A stretch of DNA of 64,000 nucleotides from Nocardioides phosphati (GCF_014646375.1 NZ_BMNI01000002.1:248001-312000), one strand, 5' to 3'; counted from the first letter of the stretch, positions 44,614 to 54,432 are shown. Notes: generated by a model from the letters alone, not told the origin. Made by a program: numbers and translations.

Positions 44614-47600
44614 TCAGGCGGGCTCGGTGTCCCGGAGGCGCTGGCTGATGACGGCCGAGACGCCGTCGCCGCGCATCGTCACGCCGTACAGCGCGTCGCC
44701 GACCTCCATGGTCCGCTTCTGGTGGGTGATGACGAGGAGCTGGCTGTTCTCGCGGAGCTCCTCGTAGATCTCCAGCAGGCGGCCGAGGTTGGTGTCGTCG
44801 AGCGCGGCCTCGACCTCGTCGAGGATGTAGAAGGGCGAGGGCCGCGCCTTGAAGAGCGCGACCAGGAAGGCGACCGCGACCAGCGAGCGCTCGCCACCGG
44901 ACAGCAGCGACAGCCGCTTGACCTTCTTGCCCGGCGGGCGCGCCTCGACCTCGATGCCCGTGGTGAGCATGTTGTCGGGGTCGGTCAGGATCAGCCGGCC
45001 CTCACCACCGGGGAAGAGTCGCGAGAAGACGTGGTCGAAGGCGACCCGGACGTCCTCCCAGGCCTCGGCGAAGACCTGCTCGACGCGGTTGTCGACCTCC
45101 TTGACGATGTCGAGGAGGTCCTTGCGGGTCTTCTTGAGGTCCTCGAGCTGCTCGGTGAGGAACTTGTGGCGCTCCTCCATCGCGGTGAACTCCTCGAGCG
45201 CGAGGGGGTTCACCTTGCCGAGCATCGCCAGCTGGCGCTCCGCGGTCTTGAGCCGCTTCTGCTGCTCCTCGCGGACGTACGCCGTGGGCTCCGGGGGCTC
45301 CTGGCCCTCCTCGAGCTCGCCGGTGAAGGGGATCAGCGTGTGGGGGCCGTACTCCTCCACGAGTGCCTCGACGGCGACGCCGAGCTCGTCGATCGCGCGC
45401 TCCTCGAGCTGCTCGATGCGCATGCGCTGCTGGGCCCGGGCCATCTCGTCGCGGTGGACGGAGTTGACCAGCTCGTCGTGGTCACGGCCCAGGTCGCGCA
45501 GGCGGCCGCGGACGGCGAGCAGCTCGTGCTCGCGGGTGGTGCGGCTCCGCTCGACCTCGGCACGTGCCTCGGAGGCCCGCTCGATCGACTCCTCGAGCCG
45601 CGTCAGCACCTCGCGTACGCCGACCTGCACCGCCTCGGCGGCCCGGCCCTCGCGCAGCAGCCGCTCACGGCGTTCGGCGGCGCGGGCACGCTGCTCGCGC
45701 TCCTGGCGAGCCTGGCGCAGCAGGGCGTCGGAGCGACCGTGGAGCGCCCGCGAGCGCTCCTCGGAGGTGCGCAGCGCGAGCCGGGCGTCGGTCTCGGCCT
45801 GGCGGGCCGTGCGGGCCGCCTCGAGCAGGCGCTCGCGCTCGGAGGTGTCGGGCTCCTCGTCGGGCGCCTCCTCTGCACCGGCGAGACGGGCCTCGAGGTC
45901 GGCCAGGCCGGCGACGTCGCGGTCGCGGGCCTCTTCGGCCTTGGCGATCGCCTCGGCGAGGCGGTCGGCCTCGCCCTTCGCGGCGCGGACCTGCGAGCCG
46001 TACTGGCCGAGCTCCTCTGCCACCGCGGCGAGGGTCGCGTCGGACTCGTGGAGCTGGGCGAGGGCGACGTCGACACGCTTCTGCGCCTCGAGGCGGGCCG
46101 CCTCGAGGCGCGAGGTCTCGAAGACCAGGCGCTCGGAGCGGGTGGTGGCCTCGGAGAGCTGGGTCGTGGCCTCGTCGACCGCGGCCTGGATCTCGATCAG
46201 GCTCTGGCCGGCCGTGCCACCGCCGCTGGCGAAGTGGGCGCCGAGCACGTCGCCGTCTCGGGTCACCGCGGTGACGGACGGGTCGGCCTTGACGACCTGC
46301 TTGGCCGTCTCGAGGTCGGCGACGACGGCCACCTTGTCGAGGAGGCGCGCGAGGGAGGCCTTGAGCTCCTTCGGGCACTCGACGACGTCGACGGCCCAGG
46401 CCTGGGCGGCACCGAGCGCGGGCCGCTCCCCCGATGCCGCGGGAGCGCCACCGACGAGGAGGCCGGCGCGGCCGAGGTCCTCGTCGCGGAGCTTGTCGAG
46501 CGTGCGGACGGCGGCGTCGGCGTCGGCGACGGCGAGCGCGTCGGCGACCGAGCCGAGGGCCGCGGCGATCGCGGTCTCGAAGCCGGTCTTGACGGTGAGT
46601 AGCGCCGCGACGGAGCCGAGCAGTCCGGAGACCTGGTCAGTGGCGGCGAGCAGGGCGCCCGCGCCGTCCTTGCGGGCGAGGCCGAGCTCGAGCGCCTCGC
46701 GGCGCGCGGTGAGGGACGAGCGGTCGCGGTCGGCAGCGGCCGCCTGCTCGCGGAGGTCGAGGAGCTGCTGCTCCAGGGCATCGAGCGCCTCGACGGCCTC
46801 CTCGTGCTCGGCGTCGAGCCCCTCCTCGCCCGCATCGAGGCCGGCGACCTTCGTCTCCAGGGCGGTGAAGTCACGCTGCGCGCGGTCGGCACGGGCCAGC
46901 GCGTCCTCGCGGGCCAGCGTCAGGCGACCCACCTCGTCGGCCGCTGCGGCGGCGCGGGACTTGAGCGCGTTGACCTGGCCGACCAGGCGGGCCAGCCCCT
47001 CACGCCGGTCGGCGGCGGCACGCTGGAGGGCGGAGATGCGGCGCTCCTCCTCGGAGGCTGCGTCCTCGGCCTTCTTGCGGGCGGCGATGGCGTCGTCGAG
47101 CCCGACCCGCAGGGTGTCGACCTCGGCAGCGATCGCCTGCTCCTGCGCCTTGGCGCGCTCGGCGTCGGCCTCGAGATGCTCGGGGTCGCGTCCGCCGCTG
47201 GAGACGACGTCGGCCTGGCCGGCGGCGTTGCGCACGCGCTCGGCGGCGAGCGACGCCGTGCCGCGCATCCGCTCGCGGAGGCCGGAGAGCGCGAAGAGCG
47301 TCTCCTGGGCCTTGCTCAGGGCCGGCAGGTCCTCGCGGAGAGCGGCCTCGAGCGCGGCCTCGGCCTCGCGGGCCTCGGCGATGGCCGCCTCGATCTCGGC
47401 CCGGCGCTGGACCAGCACCGACTCGTCGGCCATCTCCTGCTCGAGCGCCGTGCGGGCCGTGACCAGGTCGTCGGCCAGCAGGCGCGCACGCGCATCGCGT
47501 ACGTCGGCCTGCACCGTGGCCGCCTTGCGGGCCACCTCGGCCTGGCGACCGAGCGGCTTGAGCTGACGCCGGATCTCGACGAGGAGGTCGTTGAGGCGGG

Positions 47601-48165
47601 TCAGGTTGCCCTCGGTCGCGTCGAGCTTGCGGAGCGCCTTCTCCTTGCGCTTGCGGTGCTTGAGGACGCCGGCGGCCTCCTCGATGAAGCCGCGGCGGTC
47701 CTCGGGGGTCGCGTGGAGGATCTGGTCGAGCTGGCCCTGGCCGACGATGACGTGCATCTCGCGGCCGATGCCGGAGTCGCTCAGCAGCTCCTGGACGTCG
47801 AGGAGGCGGCAGGTCTGGCCGTTGATGGCGTACTCGGAGCCGCCGTTGCGGAACATCGTGCGGGTGATCGTGACCTCGGCGTACTCGATCGGCAGGGCGC
47901 CGTCGGAGTTGTCGATGGTCAGCGCCACCTCGGCGCGGCCAAGCGGCGGGCGGCCGGAGGTGCCGGCGAAGATGACGTCGTCCATCTTGCCGCCGCGCAG
48001 GCTCTTGGCGGAGGCCTCGCCCATGACCCAGGCGAGCGCGTCGACGACGTTGGACTTGCCCGAGCCGTTGGGCCCGACGATGCAGGTGATGCCCGGCTCG
48101 AGCTGCAGGGTCGTCGATGACGCGAAGGACTTGAAGCCCTTCAGGGTCAGGGTCTTGAGGTACAC
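44614..48165 (-). CDS. smc: chromosome segregation ATPase SMC
   Basis: SMC forms the condensin-like loop-extruding ring. The 1183-residue protein has Walker A GPNGSGKSN (residues 31-39), long Ala/Glu/Arg-rich coiled coils, a hinge at about residues 490-640 with TGFETAIAAALGSVADAL, and the C-terminal signature LSLLSGGERSLVAVAFL followed by Walker B FYILDEVEAALDD. The start is GTG 48165 with AGGAG five bases upstream; an upstream extension has no homology. The length is typical. The neighbour ftsY is conserved. ScpA and ScpB genes are not in the window. Confidence 0.97.
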   Translation of the reverse strand: MYLKTLTLKGFKSFASSTTLQLEPGITCIVGPNGSGKSNVVDALAWVMGEASAKSLRGGKMDDVIFAGTSGRPPLGRAEVALTIDNSDGALPIEYAEVTITRTMFRNGGSEYAINGQTCRLLDVQELLSDSGIGREMHVIVGQGQLDQILHATPEDRRGFIEEAAGVLKHRKRKEKALRKLDATEGNLTRLNDLLVEIRRQLKPLGRQAEVARKAATVQADVRDARARLLADDLVTARTALEQEMADESVLVQRRAEIEAAIAEAREAEAALEAALREDLPALSKAQETLFALSGLRERMRGTASLAAERVRNAAGQADVVSSGGRDPEHLEADAERAKAQEQAIAAEVDTLRVGLDDAIAARKKAEDAASEEERRISALQRAAADRREGLARLVGQVNALKSRAAAAADEVGRLTLAREDALARADRAQRDFTALETKVAGLDAGEEGLDAEHEEAVEALDALEQQLLDLREQAAAADRDRSSLTARREALELGLARKDGAGALLAATDQVSGLLGSVAALLTVKTGFETAIAAALGSVADALAVADADAAVRTLDKLRDEDLGRAGLLVGGAPAASGERPALGAAQAWAVDVVECPKELKASLARLLDKVAVVADLETAKQVVKADPSVTAVTRDGDVLGAHFASGGGTAGQSLIEIQAAVDEATTQLSEATTRSERLVFETSRLEAARLEAQKRVDVALAQLHESDATLAAVAEELGQYGSQVRAAKGEADRLAEAIAKAEEARDRDVAGLADLEARLAGAEEAPDEEPDTSERERLLEAARTARQAETDARLALRTSEERSRALHGRSDALLRQARQEREQRARAAERRERLLREGRAAEAVQVGVREVLTRLEESIERASEARAEVERSRTTREHELLAVRGRLRDLGRDHDELVNSVHRDEMARAQQRMRIEQLEERAIDELGVAVEALVEEYGPHTLIPFTGELEEGQEPPEPTAYVREEQQKRLKTAERQLAMLGKVNPLALEEFTAMEERHKFLTEQLEDLKKTRKDLLDIVKEVDNRVEQVFAEAWEDVRVAFDHVFSRLFPGGEGRLILTDPDNMLTTGIEVEARPPGKKVKRLSLLSGGERSLVAVAFLVALFKARPSPFYILDEVEAALDDTNLGRLLEIYEELRENSQLLVITHQKRTMEVGDALYGVTMRGDGVSAVISQRLRDTEPA

Positions 48166-48199
48166 GGACGCTCCTGTGAGCGGGGCAGGTCGGGTCAGG

Positions 48200-49432
48200 C
48201 TACAACGCGGCGGACCTGCGGCCGAGCAGGACGAGCGCTGCGGCGAGGAGCACCGCTCCCCCGGCGTACGGCGTGGAGATGCCGCCGATCTCCGCGAGGA
48301 CGCCACCGAGCAGACAGCCCGCGACGGTGGCGGCGAGGCCGAGGGCCGTCGAGGCGGCCGCGACGACGTCCGACGTGCCGTCGGCGGCGGTGCGCCGGCG
48401 ACGGAGATCGCGGGCGAGATCGGCCGCGACGAACCCGAGCGCGCCGAGCCCGGCGAGCGTGGCCGCAGCGATCCACGGCGTGTGGAGACGGCTCAGGGTG
48501 AGGTGGCCGACCGCCTCGAGGGCGAGGCCGGCGAGGACCAGGCGGGCGGGGGTGAGCCGCGGGAGCGCGCGGGCCAGCGGGTCGACCAGCGGCCGCAGCA
48601 CGACACCCGCCAAGCCACCGGCCGCACCGGCGGCCACCAGCAGCCCGAAGCCGACCTCGTGCAGCCCGAGCTGCTGCGCCGCATAGACGACGAGCAGTGA
48701 CCAGCCGGCCGCCCAGGCCGCCTGGGCCGCGAGCCCCACGAGCACCAGGCCGGACAGGTGCGGGTCGACCGCGATCCGCCTCAGCCCCGACCGCACGGGG
48801 TGTCGCACGCCCGGCGGCAGCGGTCCCCGCGACGGTCCCGGCACCCGGAGCCGCGAGAGGAGGGCGACCGCGCCCGCGAGCACCACCGCCTGCACGGCGA
48901 ACGGCACCGCGGCACCCGGCACGAAGAGCAGCGCGCCGAGCACCGGGCCGCCGAGCTGGGTGCCGAGCACGAAGCCTCCGTCGAGACGCGCGCCCACGAC
49001 CTCCTGCGCCGCGGGGTCACGCACCAGCATCGGCAGGAGCGGTCCGCGTGCGCTGTCGGCCACCGTCTCGAGGAGGCCGAGCCCCGCCATCGCGAGCAGC
49101 AGGAGCGCCACGGGCGCCACACCCAGCGCCAGCAGCCCCGCCAGCACGAGGAGTACGCCGGCGCGCGCGGCGTCGGCGGTGACCACCAGGAACCGGCGGT
49201 TGACCAGGTCGGCGAGCAACGCGGCGTACGGGCTGAGGAGGAGGACGGGGAGCCGGTGGAGGGCGACCGCCAGCGCCACGAGGAACGGCGAGCGCGTCAA
49301 CGAGGCGACCGCGAGGGGCGCGGAGACGAGGGCGAGGCCGTCGGTGAGCTGGCCGAGCCAGGTCGCGACGACGAGCCGACGCGCGTCCGGGCCCAGGAGG
49401 GCGGGGACGACGCGGTCGGCGAGGATGCTCAC
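48200..49432 (-). CDS. major facilitator superfamily transporter
   Basis: A 410-residue membrane protein with about twelve hydrophobic helices. The layout is MFS: ATWLGQLTDGLALVSAPLAV at the first helix, the loop DLVNRRFLVVTADAARAG after helix 2, and a basic central loop RVPGPSRGPLPPGVRHPVR between the halves. The substrate cannot be inferred. The start GTG 49432 has no clear ribosome site. It lies 34 bases upstream of smc on the same strand, so it might be co-transcribed with smc. Confidence 0.87.
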   Translation of the reverse strand: MSILADRVVPALLGPDARRLVVATWLGQLTDGLALVSAPLAVASLTRSPFLVALAVALHRLPVLLLSPYAALLADLVNRRFLVVTADAARAGVLLVLAGLLALGVAPVALLLLAMAGLGLLETVADSARGPLLPMLVRDPAAQEVVGARLDGGFVLGTQLGGPVLGALLFVPGAAVPFAVQAVVLAGAVALLSRLRVPGPSRGPLPPGVRHPVRSGLRRIAVDPHLSGLVLVGLAAQAAWAAGWSLLVVYAAQQLGLHEVGFGLLVAAGAAGGLAGVVLRPLVDPLARALPRLTPARLVLAGLALEAVGHLTLSRLHTPWIAAATLAGLGALGFVAADLARDLRRRRTAADGTSDVVAAASTALGLAATVAGCLLGGVLAEIGGISTPYAGGAVLLAAALVLLGRRSAAL

Positions 49433-49500
49433 GAAGTGAGGAGGGTACGCAGGCGCGCCGATGGAGCGGCGAGCAGGTCAGTGCTCGTCGCCGGACACCG

Positions 49501-49701
49501 TCAGGCGGGCTGCATCTCCTCGAGCGCTGCCCAGGTGGCCCGGTCGGCGCTCAGGCGGTCGTTCTCGTCCTGGAGACGGACGACGAGAGCCTCGAGGTCG
49601 CCGATGCGGTCGCGCAGGCGGCGAACCTCCGCCGCCAGGCGGTCCGCTCGCGCGGGGTCACGCAGGTCGCTGCTCATGTAGCCGAGGAGCGCCTTGGCCA
49701 T
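49501..49701 (-). CDS. small coiled-coil protein
   Basis: A 66-residue acidic, highly helical protein. The sequence ADRLAAEVRRLRDRIGDLEA followed by LVVRLQDENDRLS has a heptad pattern typical of a short coiled coil. The ATG 49701 has AGGAA nearby. It lies 68 bases upstream of the MFS gene on the same strand. Similar 65-70-residue proteins beginning MAKALLGYM are, from memory, common in actinobacteria; their function is unknown to me. Confidence 0.75.
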   Translation of the reverse strand: MAKALLGYMSSDLRDPARADRLAAEVRRLRDRIGDLEALVVRLQDENDRLSADRATWAALEEMQPA

Positions 49702-49838
49702 GAAGTTCCTCCGGTCTGGATGGACGGCCGCGACCGGTGTCGGGGCCGTCTTCAAGGGTCGCACCGGGGTCCATGGCGAGTCAATCCGACGGCACGCCGC
49801 CTCTGGGGCCCCGAGGCCCGTCGACGGGTCGGTCAGCG

Positions 49839-50747
49839 TCAGCGACGGCGGAGGCGGTCGCGGAGCTCGAGCAGCTCCTTCTGCTCCGCCGAGCTGAGCG
49901 AGGCCTGGCCACTCTCGTGGATCTTCTCGAGCAGCGCGTTCATGCGGGCCTCGTCGGGCGACTCGGTGGGGAGCGTGCTCCCCTGCCACGGGCCGGCGAC
50001 CACGGTCGGGCCCTGCGACGGGTGGCGGTGCGTACGCCGTGCCCGCGGGCCGTGCTGGTGGCGCGCGGTGCCGTCGCGCTTCTGGCGGTGCGGCAGGTGG
50101 ATCTTCGGCAGCGCGTGGTGCTCGCTGAGCATGCCGAGCGAGCGGGCTGCGATGGTCGAGAGGACCAGGCCGAGGATCAGGTAGAGCGCCATCCACCACA
50201 CGCCGTACTGGAGGTACTGGATGAGCGAGAGCGCCAGGATCACCGAGCCGAAGACCCACGCCGGGATGTTGAAGAGAAAGCGACGGTGCGGCCACTCCGC
50301 GATCCACGCGAGCAGGACCACCAGCTCGACGGTGTTGAGGCCGCTGTCGCGGACCAGCCCGGCCCCATCGGCGAAGATCCCGTCGATCGCGACGCCCACG
50401 ATCGCGAAGAGCACGGTCACGCTGGCGAAGAACTGGAGCATCCGGGTGCGCCCGAGGAGGTGCTCCTCGAGGTCCTTGCCGAAGTACCAGAACATCACCA
50501 CGCTGAGGACCGGCCAGAGCCCGACACCGCTCGGATAGGCGAACGGCCAGGTCACCACGCGCCAGACCTCGCCGTGGAGGATCGCCTCCGGGTCGAGCAC
50601 GAGGACGTCCGCCTGCGGGCCGTGCATGAGCACGGCGCCGACGAGCATCGCCGCCACGCTGAGGATCGTGACCAGCACGGTGGTGCCGACGTCCAGCGTG
50701 CCGAGGCGGAACCACGGGTCGCTCGGACCACGGCCGGAAGGACTCAT
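49839..50747 (-). CDS. rhomboid-like membrane protein, probable pseudoprotease
   Basis: A 302-residue protein with about six membrane segments. The rhomboid-type features are EVWRVVTWPFAYPSG before helix 2 and FWYFGKDLEEHLGRTRML-like spacing in helix 2 (the actual text reads EEHLLGRT). The position of the catalytic GxSG is LVRDSGLN, keeping a serine but losing the first glycine, and I see no histidine in the last helix (WWMALYLILGLVLST). A cytoplasmic C-terminal motif, MNALLEKIHESGQASLSS, resembles the domain at the end of many bacterial rhomboids. The start is ATG 50747. It is probably inactive as a protease. Confidence 0.68.
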   Translation of the reverse strand: MSPSGRGPSDPWFRLGTLDVGTTVLVTILSVAAMLVGAVLMHGPQADVLVLDPEAILHGEVWRVVTWPFAYPSGVGLWPVLSVVMFWYFGKDLEEHLLGRTRMLQFFASVTVLFAIVGVAIDGIFADGAGLVRDSGLNTVELVVLLAWIAEWPHRRFLFNIPAWVFGSVILALSLIQYLQYGVWWMALYLILGLVLSTIAARSLGMLSEHHALPKIHLPHRQKRDGTARHQHGPRARRTHRHPSQGPTVVAGPWQGSTLPTESPDEARMNALLEKIHESGQASLSSAEQKELLELRDRLRRR

Positions 50748-50803
50748 CCTGAAGCGTCGACGCACACGCGCATCCTAGGCGTGTGCTGGTCGACCGCGTG
50801 CGG

Positions 50804-51655
50804 TTACGCGCGCCTGGTCCGCGGCGGCTTCTGGCAGACCGGGCAGAAGTACGACGAACGGTTCATGAAGGCGGCCCGTCGCATCGGCGTGCCGCACCTG
50901 CGGCAGGGCTCGTGCTCACGGCCGTAGGCGTTGAGGGAGCGCTCGAAGTAGCCGGACTGGCCGTTGACGTTGACGTAGAGGGCGTCGAACGACGTGCCGC
51001 CCTGGGCGAGCGCCTCGGTCATCACGTCACGCGCGTGGCCGAGGACCTCGATCGCCTGCGCGCGGGCCAGGCGGTTGCCGGGCCGCTCCCCGTGGAGGCC
51101 CGCCCGCCAGAGCGCCTCGTCGGCGTAGATGTTGCCCACGCCGCTGACCAGGGTCTGGTCGAGCAGCAGCCGCTTGATGCCGGAGGTTCGCGTGCGGATC
51201 CGGGCCGCGACGGCCTCGAGGTCGAAGGCGACGTCGAGCGGGTCGAGCGCGATGTGGGCGATCTCCTGCGGCAGGTCGCCTCCGCCGGGTGACAGGGCCA
51301 GCCCGCCGAACATGCGCTGGTCGACGAAGCGGAGCTCGGTGCTGTCGTCGAGGGTGAAGCGGACGCGGAGGTGCTTCTCGGCCGGCGCCCCGACGGGCTG
51401 GACGAGCATCTGCCCGCTCATGCCGAGGTGGCCGATGACGGCGTCGCTGCTGTCGAGCGGCAGCCAGAGGTACTTGCCGCGGCGCCGCGCGGCGGTGAAG
51501 GTGCGGCCGACGAGGGTGCCGGCAAAGACCGTGGCGCCGCCGGGCGAGCGGCGTACGGGACGGTCATGGAGCACCTCGACGGAGGTGATCACGCGGTCGA
51601 GCGCGTGGGCCTCGAGCCCGCGGCGTACGACCTCGACCTCGGGAAGCTCGGGCAC
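50804..51655 (-). CDS. mutM: formamidopyrimidine-DNA glycosylase
   Basis: MutM excises 8-oxoguanine and formamidopyrimidines. The 283-residue protein begins [15 protein letters not shown] after the initiator Met, so Pro2 and Glu3, the catalytic residues, are in place. It has HLGMSGQML, the helix-two-turn-helix with [11 protein letters not shown], and a C-terminal zinc finger CRRC...CPVC. The start is GTG 51655, four bases after the rnc stop. It lies in the conserved rpmF-rnc-mutM order. Confidence 0.97.
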   Translation of the reverse strand: MPELPEVEVVRRGLEAHALDRVITSVEVLHDRPVRRSPGGATVFAGTLVGRTFTAARRRGKYLWLPLDSSDAVIGHLGMSGQMLVQPVGAPAEKHLRVRFTLDDSTELRFVDQRMFGGLALSPGGGDLPQEIAHIALDPLDVAFDLEAVAARIRTRTSGIKRLLLDQTLVSGVGNIYADEALWRAGLHGERPGNRLARAQAIEVLGHARDVMTEALAQGGTSFDALYVNVNGQSGYFERSLNAYGREHEPCRRCGTPMRRAAFMNRSSYFCPVCQKPPRTRRA

Positions 51656-51658
51656 GGG

Positions 51659-52477
51659 TCAGACAGCGGGTGCGTCGACGGTGTCGTCGCCGGCCAGCTC
51701 CTGACCAGGCAGCGGGATCGCCGAGATCTCGCGGTACGCCGTCTCGGCGGCCTGCTGCTCGGCTTCCTTCTTGGAGCGGCCCTCGCCGTGGCCGTAGAGC
51801 TGGTCACCGACGCGGACCTGCGCGACGAAGTGGCGCATGTGGTCGGGGCCGGAGCCCTCGATGACGTACTCGGGGACGCCGAGCGACCGCCCGGCGGAGA
51901 GCTCCTGCAGCGACGTCTTCCAGTCGAGGCCGGCGCCGAGCTTGGCGGCCTCCTCCATCAGGGGGTCGAACAGGAGGTGGACCAGCGCCCCGGCGACCTC
52001 GAAGCCGCCGGAGAGGTAGACCGCTCCGATGACGGCCTCGACCGTGTCGGACAGGATCGAGGCCTTGTCGCGACCACCGGTCGACTCCTCGCCCTTGCCG
52101 AGCATAATGTGCTCGCCGAGGCCGATGGTGCGGGCGACGCCCGCAAGCGCGCGGGCGTTGACGACAGCGGCGCGCAGCTTGGCCAGCCGGCCCTCGGAGA
52201 GGTCCGGATGGGTGCGGTAGAGCGCCTCGGTGACCACGATGCCGAGCACCGAGTCGCCCAGGAACTCCAGGCGCTCGTTGGTCGGCAGCCCGCCGTTCTC
52301 GTAGGCGAACGAGCGGTGCGTGAGCGCGCGCTCGAGCAGCCCGGCGTCCAGGACTGGATCGCCGAGGGCTGCCCGAAGCGCGTCGTAGTCGCGCGCGCCG
52401 TGCGTGGTCAGGGCCGTGAACCTGGTCTCAGGCTCAGAGGACCTGGCGGCGAGCCGCCTTGGCGCCGTACTGGCCAC
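51659..52477 (-). CDS. rnc: ribonuclease III (start uncertain)
   Basis: RNase III cuts double-stranded RNA in rRNA maturation and decay. The catalytic signature [13 protein letters not shown] is complete, as is [15 protein letters not shown] with the second acidic site. A C-terminal dsRNA-binding domain follows (about 190-258). From GTG 52477 the protein would be 272 residues, 20-30 longer than usual, and the first 44 bases would overlap rpmF. The family-like part starts near [12 protein letters not shown]; no ATG or GTG sits there, so a non-standard start (CTG at the ALTTHG codon) or the overlap must be considered. Confidence 0.93.
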   Translation of the reverse strand: MASTAPRRLAARSSEPETRFTALTTHGARDYDALRAALGDPVLDAGLLERALTHRSFAYENGGLPTNERLEFLGDSVLGIVVTEALYRTHPDLSEGRLAKLRAAVVNARALAGVARTIGLGEHIMLGKGEESTGGRDKASILSDTVEAVIGAVYLSGGFEVAGALVHLLFDPLMEEAAKLGAGLDWKTSLQELSAGRSLGVPEYVIEGSGPDHMRHFVAQVRVGDQLYGHGEGRSKKEAEQQAAETAYREISAIPLPGQELAGDDTVDAPAV

Positions 52478-52619
52478 ACTCGCCGCACGCGCGGTGCGGG
52501 AGGACCTTGGCACCACACGCCGGGTTCGCGCAGGTCGCCAGGGTCGGCACAACGGCCTTCCACGCCGAACGGCGGTGACGGGTGTTGCTGCGCGACATCT
52601 TCCGCTTCGGAACAGCCAC
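52434..52619 (-). CDS. rpmF: 50S ribosomal protein L32
   Basis: The 61-residue protein is the classical L32: [17 protein letters not shown], then a zinc-ribbon with CANPAC and CGEC. So it is the cysteine-containing (zinc-binding) form. It is encoded 43 bases after DUF177, the conserved actinobacterial and proteobacterial order. The start is ATG 52619 with AGAGGAGA upstream. Its 3' end may overlap the rnc start. Confidence 0.97.
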   Translation of the reverse strand: MAVPKRKMSRSNTRHRRSAWKAVVPTLATCANPACGAKVLPHRACGECGQYGAKAARRQVL

Positions 52620-52662
52620 TGTCTTCTCCTCTAGCTTCGTCCGGCCTGGTCAGGCCGGGCGT

Positions 52663-53223
52663 TCAGTCTTCGGTCTTGCTGCTGGGGTCGTGCAGGCCTG
52701 CCAGACCGGCCCACCGGGGGTCGATCGGGGCCTCGTGCGTGTGATCCGGGTCGTCCGCGAGCCGCGCACCGCAGTCGATGCACAGTCCGGGACAGTCGTC
52801 CTGGCACAGGGGCTGGAACGGCAGTGCGAGCACCACCGCGTCACGCAGCACCGGCTCGAGGTCGACCAGGTCGCCCTCCGTGCGGAGCTCTTCCTCGTCG
52901 TCGTCCGCGGCGCGCTCCTCGTCGTCGTAGACGTAGAGCTCCTGGAACCGCGCCTCGATCTCGTCGTGGATCGGCTCCAGGCACCGCGCGCACTCGCCCT
53001 CCAGGTCGGCGTACGCCGCACCGGTGACGAGCACCCCCTCCATGACCGCCTCGATGCGCAGGTCGAGCTCGACCTCTGCACCTTCGGGGACACCGAGGAG
53101 CTCGATGCCGAGATCTGCCGGCGCCGGAACGGTCAGCGTGACTTCCCGCTGGGACCCCGGGCGGCGGCCGAGCTCGTAAGTGTCGAGCACGAGCGGCGCT
53201 CTCGGGTCCAGGTGGGCAGTCAC
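52663..53223 (-). CDS. DUF177 (YceD-like) protein
   Basis: A 186-residue protein of the DUF177 family, which is encoded before rpmF in many bacteria and is thought to help 23S rRNA accumulation and 50S assembly. The hallmark cysteines are present: CARCLEPI in the middle and CQDDCPGLCIDCG near the C-terminus (zinc-ribbon-like). The middle has an acidic insert (YDDEERAADDDEEEL). The start is GTG 53223. It lies between coaD and rpmF. Confidence 0.92.
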   Translation of the reverse strand: MTAHLDPRAPLVLDTYELGRRPGSQREVTLTVPAPADLGIELLGVPEGAEVELDLRIEAVMEGVLVTGAAYADLEGECARCLEPIHDEIEARFQELYVYDDEERAADDDEEELRTEGDLVDLEPVLRDAVVLALPFQPLCQDDCPGLCIDCGARLADDPDHTHEAPIDPRWAGLAGLHDPSSKTED

Positions 53224-53316
53224 GTCTTCTCAATCAGGGCAGAACAGATCGGATGGAGTCTACGGGTGCGAGGGACGAGGCAGCAAAACGCCTCGGCCGC
53301 CGCGGACGTGCTGCGC

Positions 53317-53811
53317 TCAGGCACCCGAGCGCTTGCGCTCGTCGAGGCGGGTGATCAGGCGCTCGCGGACGAAGTCGGGGACCAGGCCCGAGACGTCGCC
53401 GCCGAACATCGCGACCTCCTTGACCAGGCTGCTGGCCAGGAAGGAGTACTCGGGGCTGGTCGGGATGAAGACCGTCTCGACCTCGGCGAGGCTGGAGTTC
53501 ATCTGCGCCATCTGGAGCTCGTACTCGTAGTCGCTGACCGCACGCAGGCCCTTCACGATCGCCACCGCACCCTGCTCCTGGCAGAACGCCGTCAGCAGGC
53601 CGGTGAAGCCGGCGACCCGGACGTTGGGGAACGCGCGGCAGACCTCGGTGAGCATGTCGATGCGCTCGTCAGGGGTGAAGAGGCGGGTCTTCGAGGGGTT
53701 GAGGCCCGTGGCCACGATCACCTCGTCGAAGAGGTCGGCCGCCCGGCCGAAGATGTCGATGTGGCCGTTGGTCACCGGGTCGAAGGACCCCGGACACACT
53801 GCGATGCGCAC
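53317..53811 (-). CDS. coaD: phosphopantetheine adenylyltransferase
   Basis: CoaD makes dephospho-CoA from 4'-phosphopantetheine and ATP. The 164-residue protein begins VRIAVCPGSFDPVTNGHIDI, with the nucleotidyltransferase TxGH motif. Further blocks are NPSKTRLFTPDERIDML, VKGLRAVSDYEYE and SPEYSFLASSLVKE. The start is the GTG at 53811, with GGGGAG five bases upstream; a GTG two codons earlier overlaps that ribosome site. It lies 2 bases after rsmD, the usual pairing. Confidence 0.96.
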   Translation of the reverse strand: MRIAVCPGSFDPVTNGHIDIFGRAADLFDEVIVATGLNPSKTRLFTPDERIDMLTEVCRAFPNVRVAGFTGLLTAFCQEQGAVAIVKGLRAVSDYEYELQMAQMNSSLAEVETVFIPTSPEYSFLASSLVKEVAMFGGDVSGLVPDFVRERLITRLDERKRSGA

Positions 53812-53813
53812 GT

Positions 53814-54407
53814 TCACTCCCCTGGATCGGCATCATGATCGCCGTCGGGCGATGCTGCGTGACCATACCGGAGCATCGTCTCGCCGTACTTCCGTTCGCG
53901 GAGCAGCTCGATGCCGTGGGGCCAGGTCGTCGTGGACCGCTTGCTGGCCCGCTCGACGACGACCAGCGCGTCGGCCGTCAGCCAGCCCTGGGCCACGAGC
54001 GCGGCCAGGTCGGCGTCGACCTCCGCGTCCGGCAGCGGGTAGGGCGGGTCGAGGAAGACCACGTCGTACGACGCGCGCGGCGGGCTGGCAAGCACGGCGC
54101 CGACCGTGTGGGCGATGACGTCGACGTGGAAGCCGAGCAGCTTGGCGTTGCGGGCGATGAGGGCCGCCGTGCGCCGGTCCTGCTCGACGAAGGTCGCCAC
54201 ACCCGCCCCGCGGGACATCGCCTCCAGGCCAACGGCGCCACTCCCGGCGTACAGGTCGAGGAAGCGGAGCCCGTCGAGGGAGCCGCACCACGACTCGATG
54301 GCCGAGAAGAGCGCCTCGCGGACCCGGTCGCTCGTCGGCCGCGTCGCCTGTCCCTTGGGCGTCTCGAGCCGTCGGCCGCCGGCACTGCCCCCGATGATCC
54401 GCGTCAT
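53814..54407 (-). CDS. rsmD: 16S rRNA (guanine966-N2)-methyltransferase
   Basis: RsmD methylates G966 of 16S rRNA during 30S assembly. The 197-residue protein starts MTRIIGGSAGGRRLETPKG and includes the SAM-binding LDLYAGSGAVGLEA (motif I) and the catalytic DPPYPLP (motif IV, DPPY). The C-terminus KYGETMLRYG is standard. The start is ATG 54407, 25 bases after recG. It precedes coaD with a 2-base gap, so both are co-transcribed with recG. Confidence 0.96.
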   Translation of the reverse strand: MTRIIGGSAGGRRLETPKGQATRPTSDRVREALFSAIESWCGSLDGLRFLDLYAGSGAVGLEAMSRGAGVATFVEQDRRTAALIARNAKLLGFHVDVIAHTVGAVLASPPRASYDVVFLDPPYPLPDAEVDADLAALVAQGWLTADALVVVERASKRSTTTWPHGIELLRERKYGETMLRYGHAASPDGDHDADPGE

Positions 54408-54432
54408 GCGGGCTCAGGGTGGCGAGGCGTGG

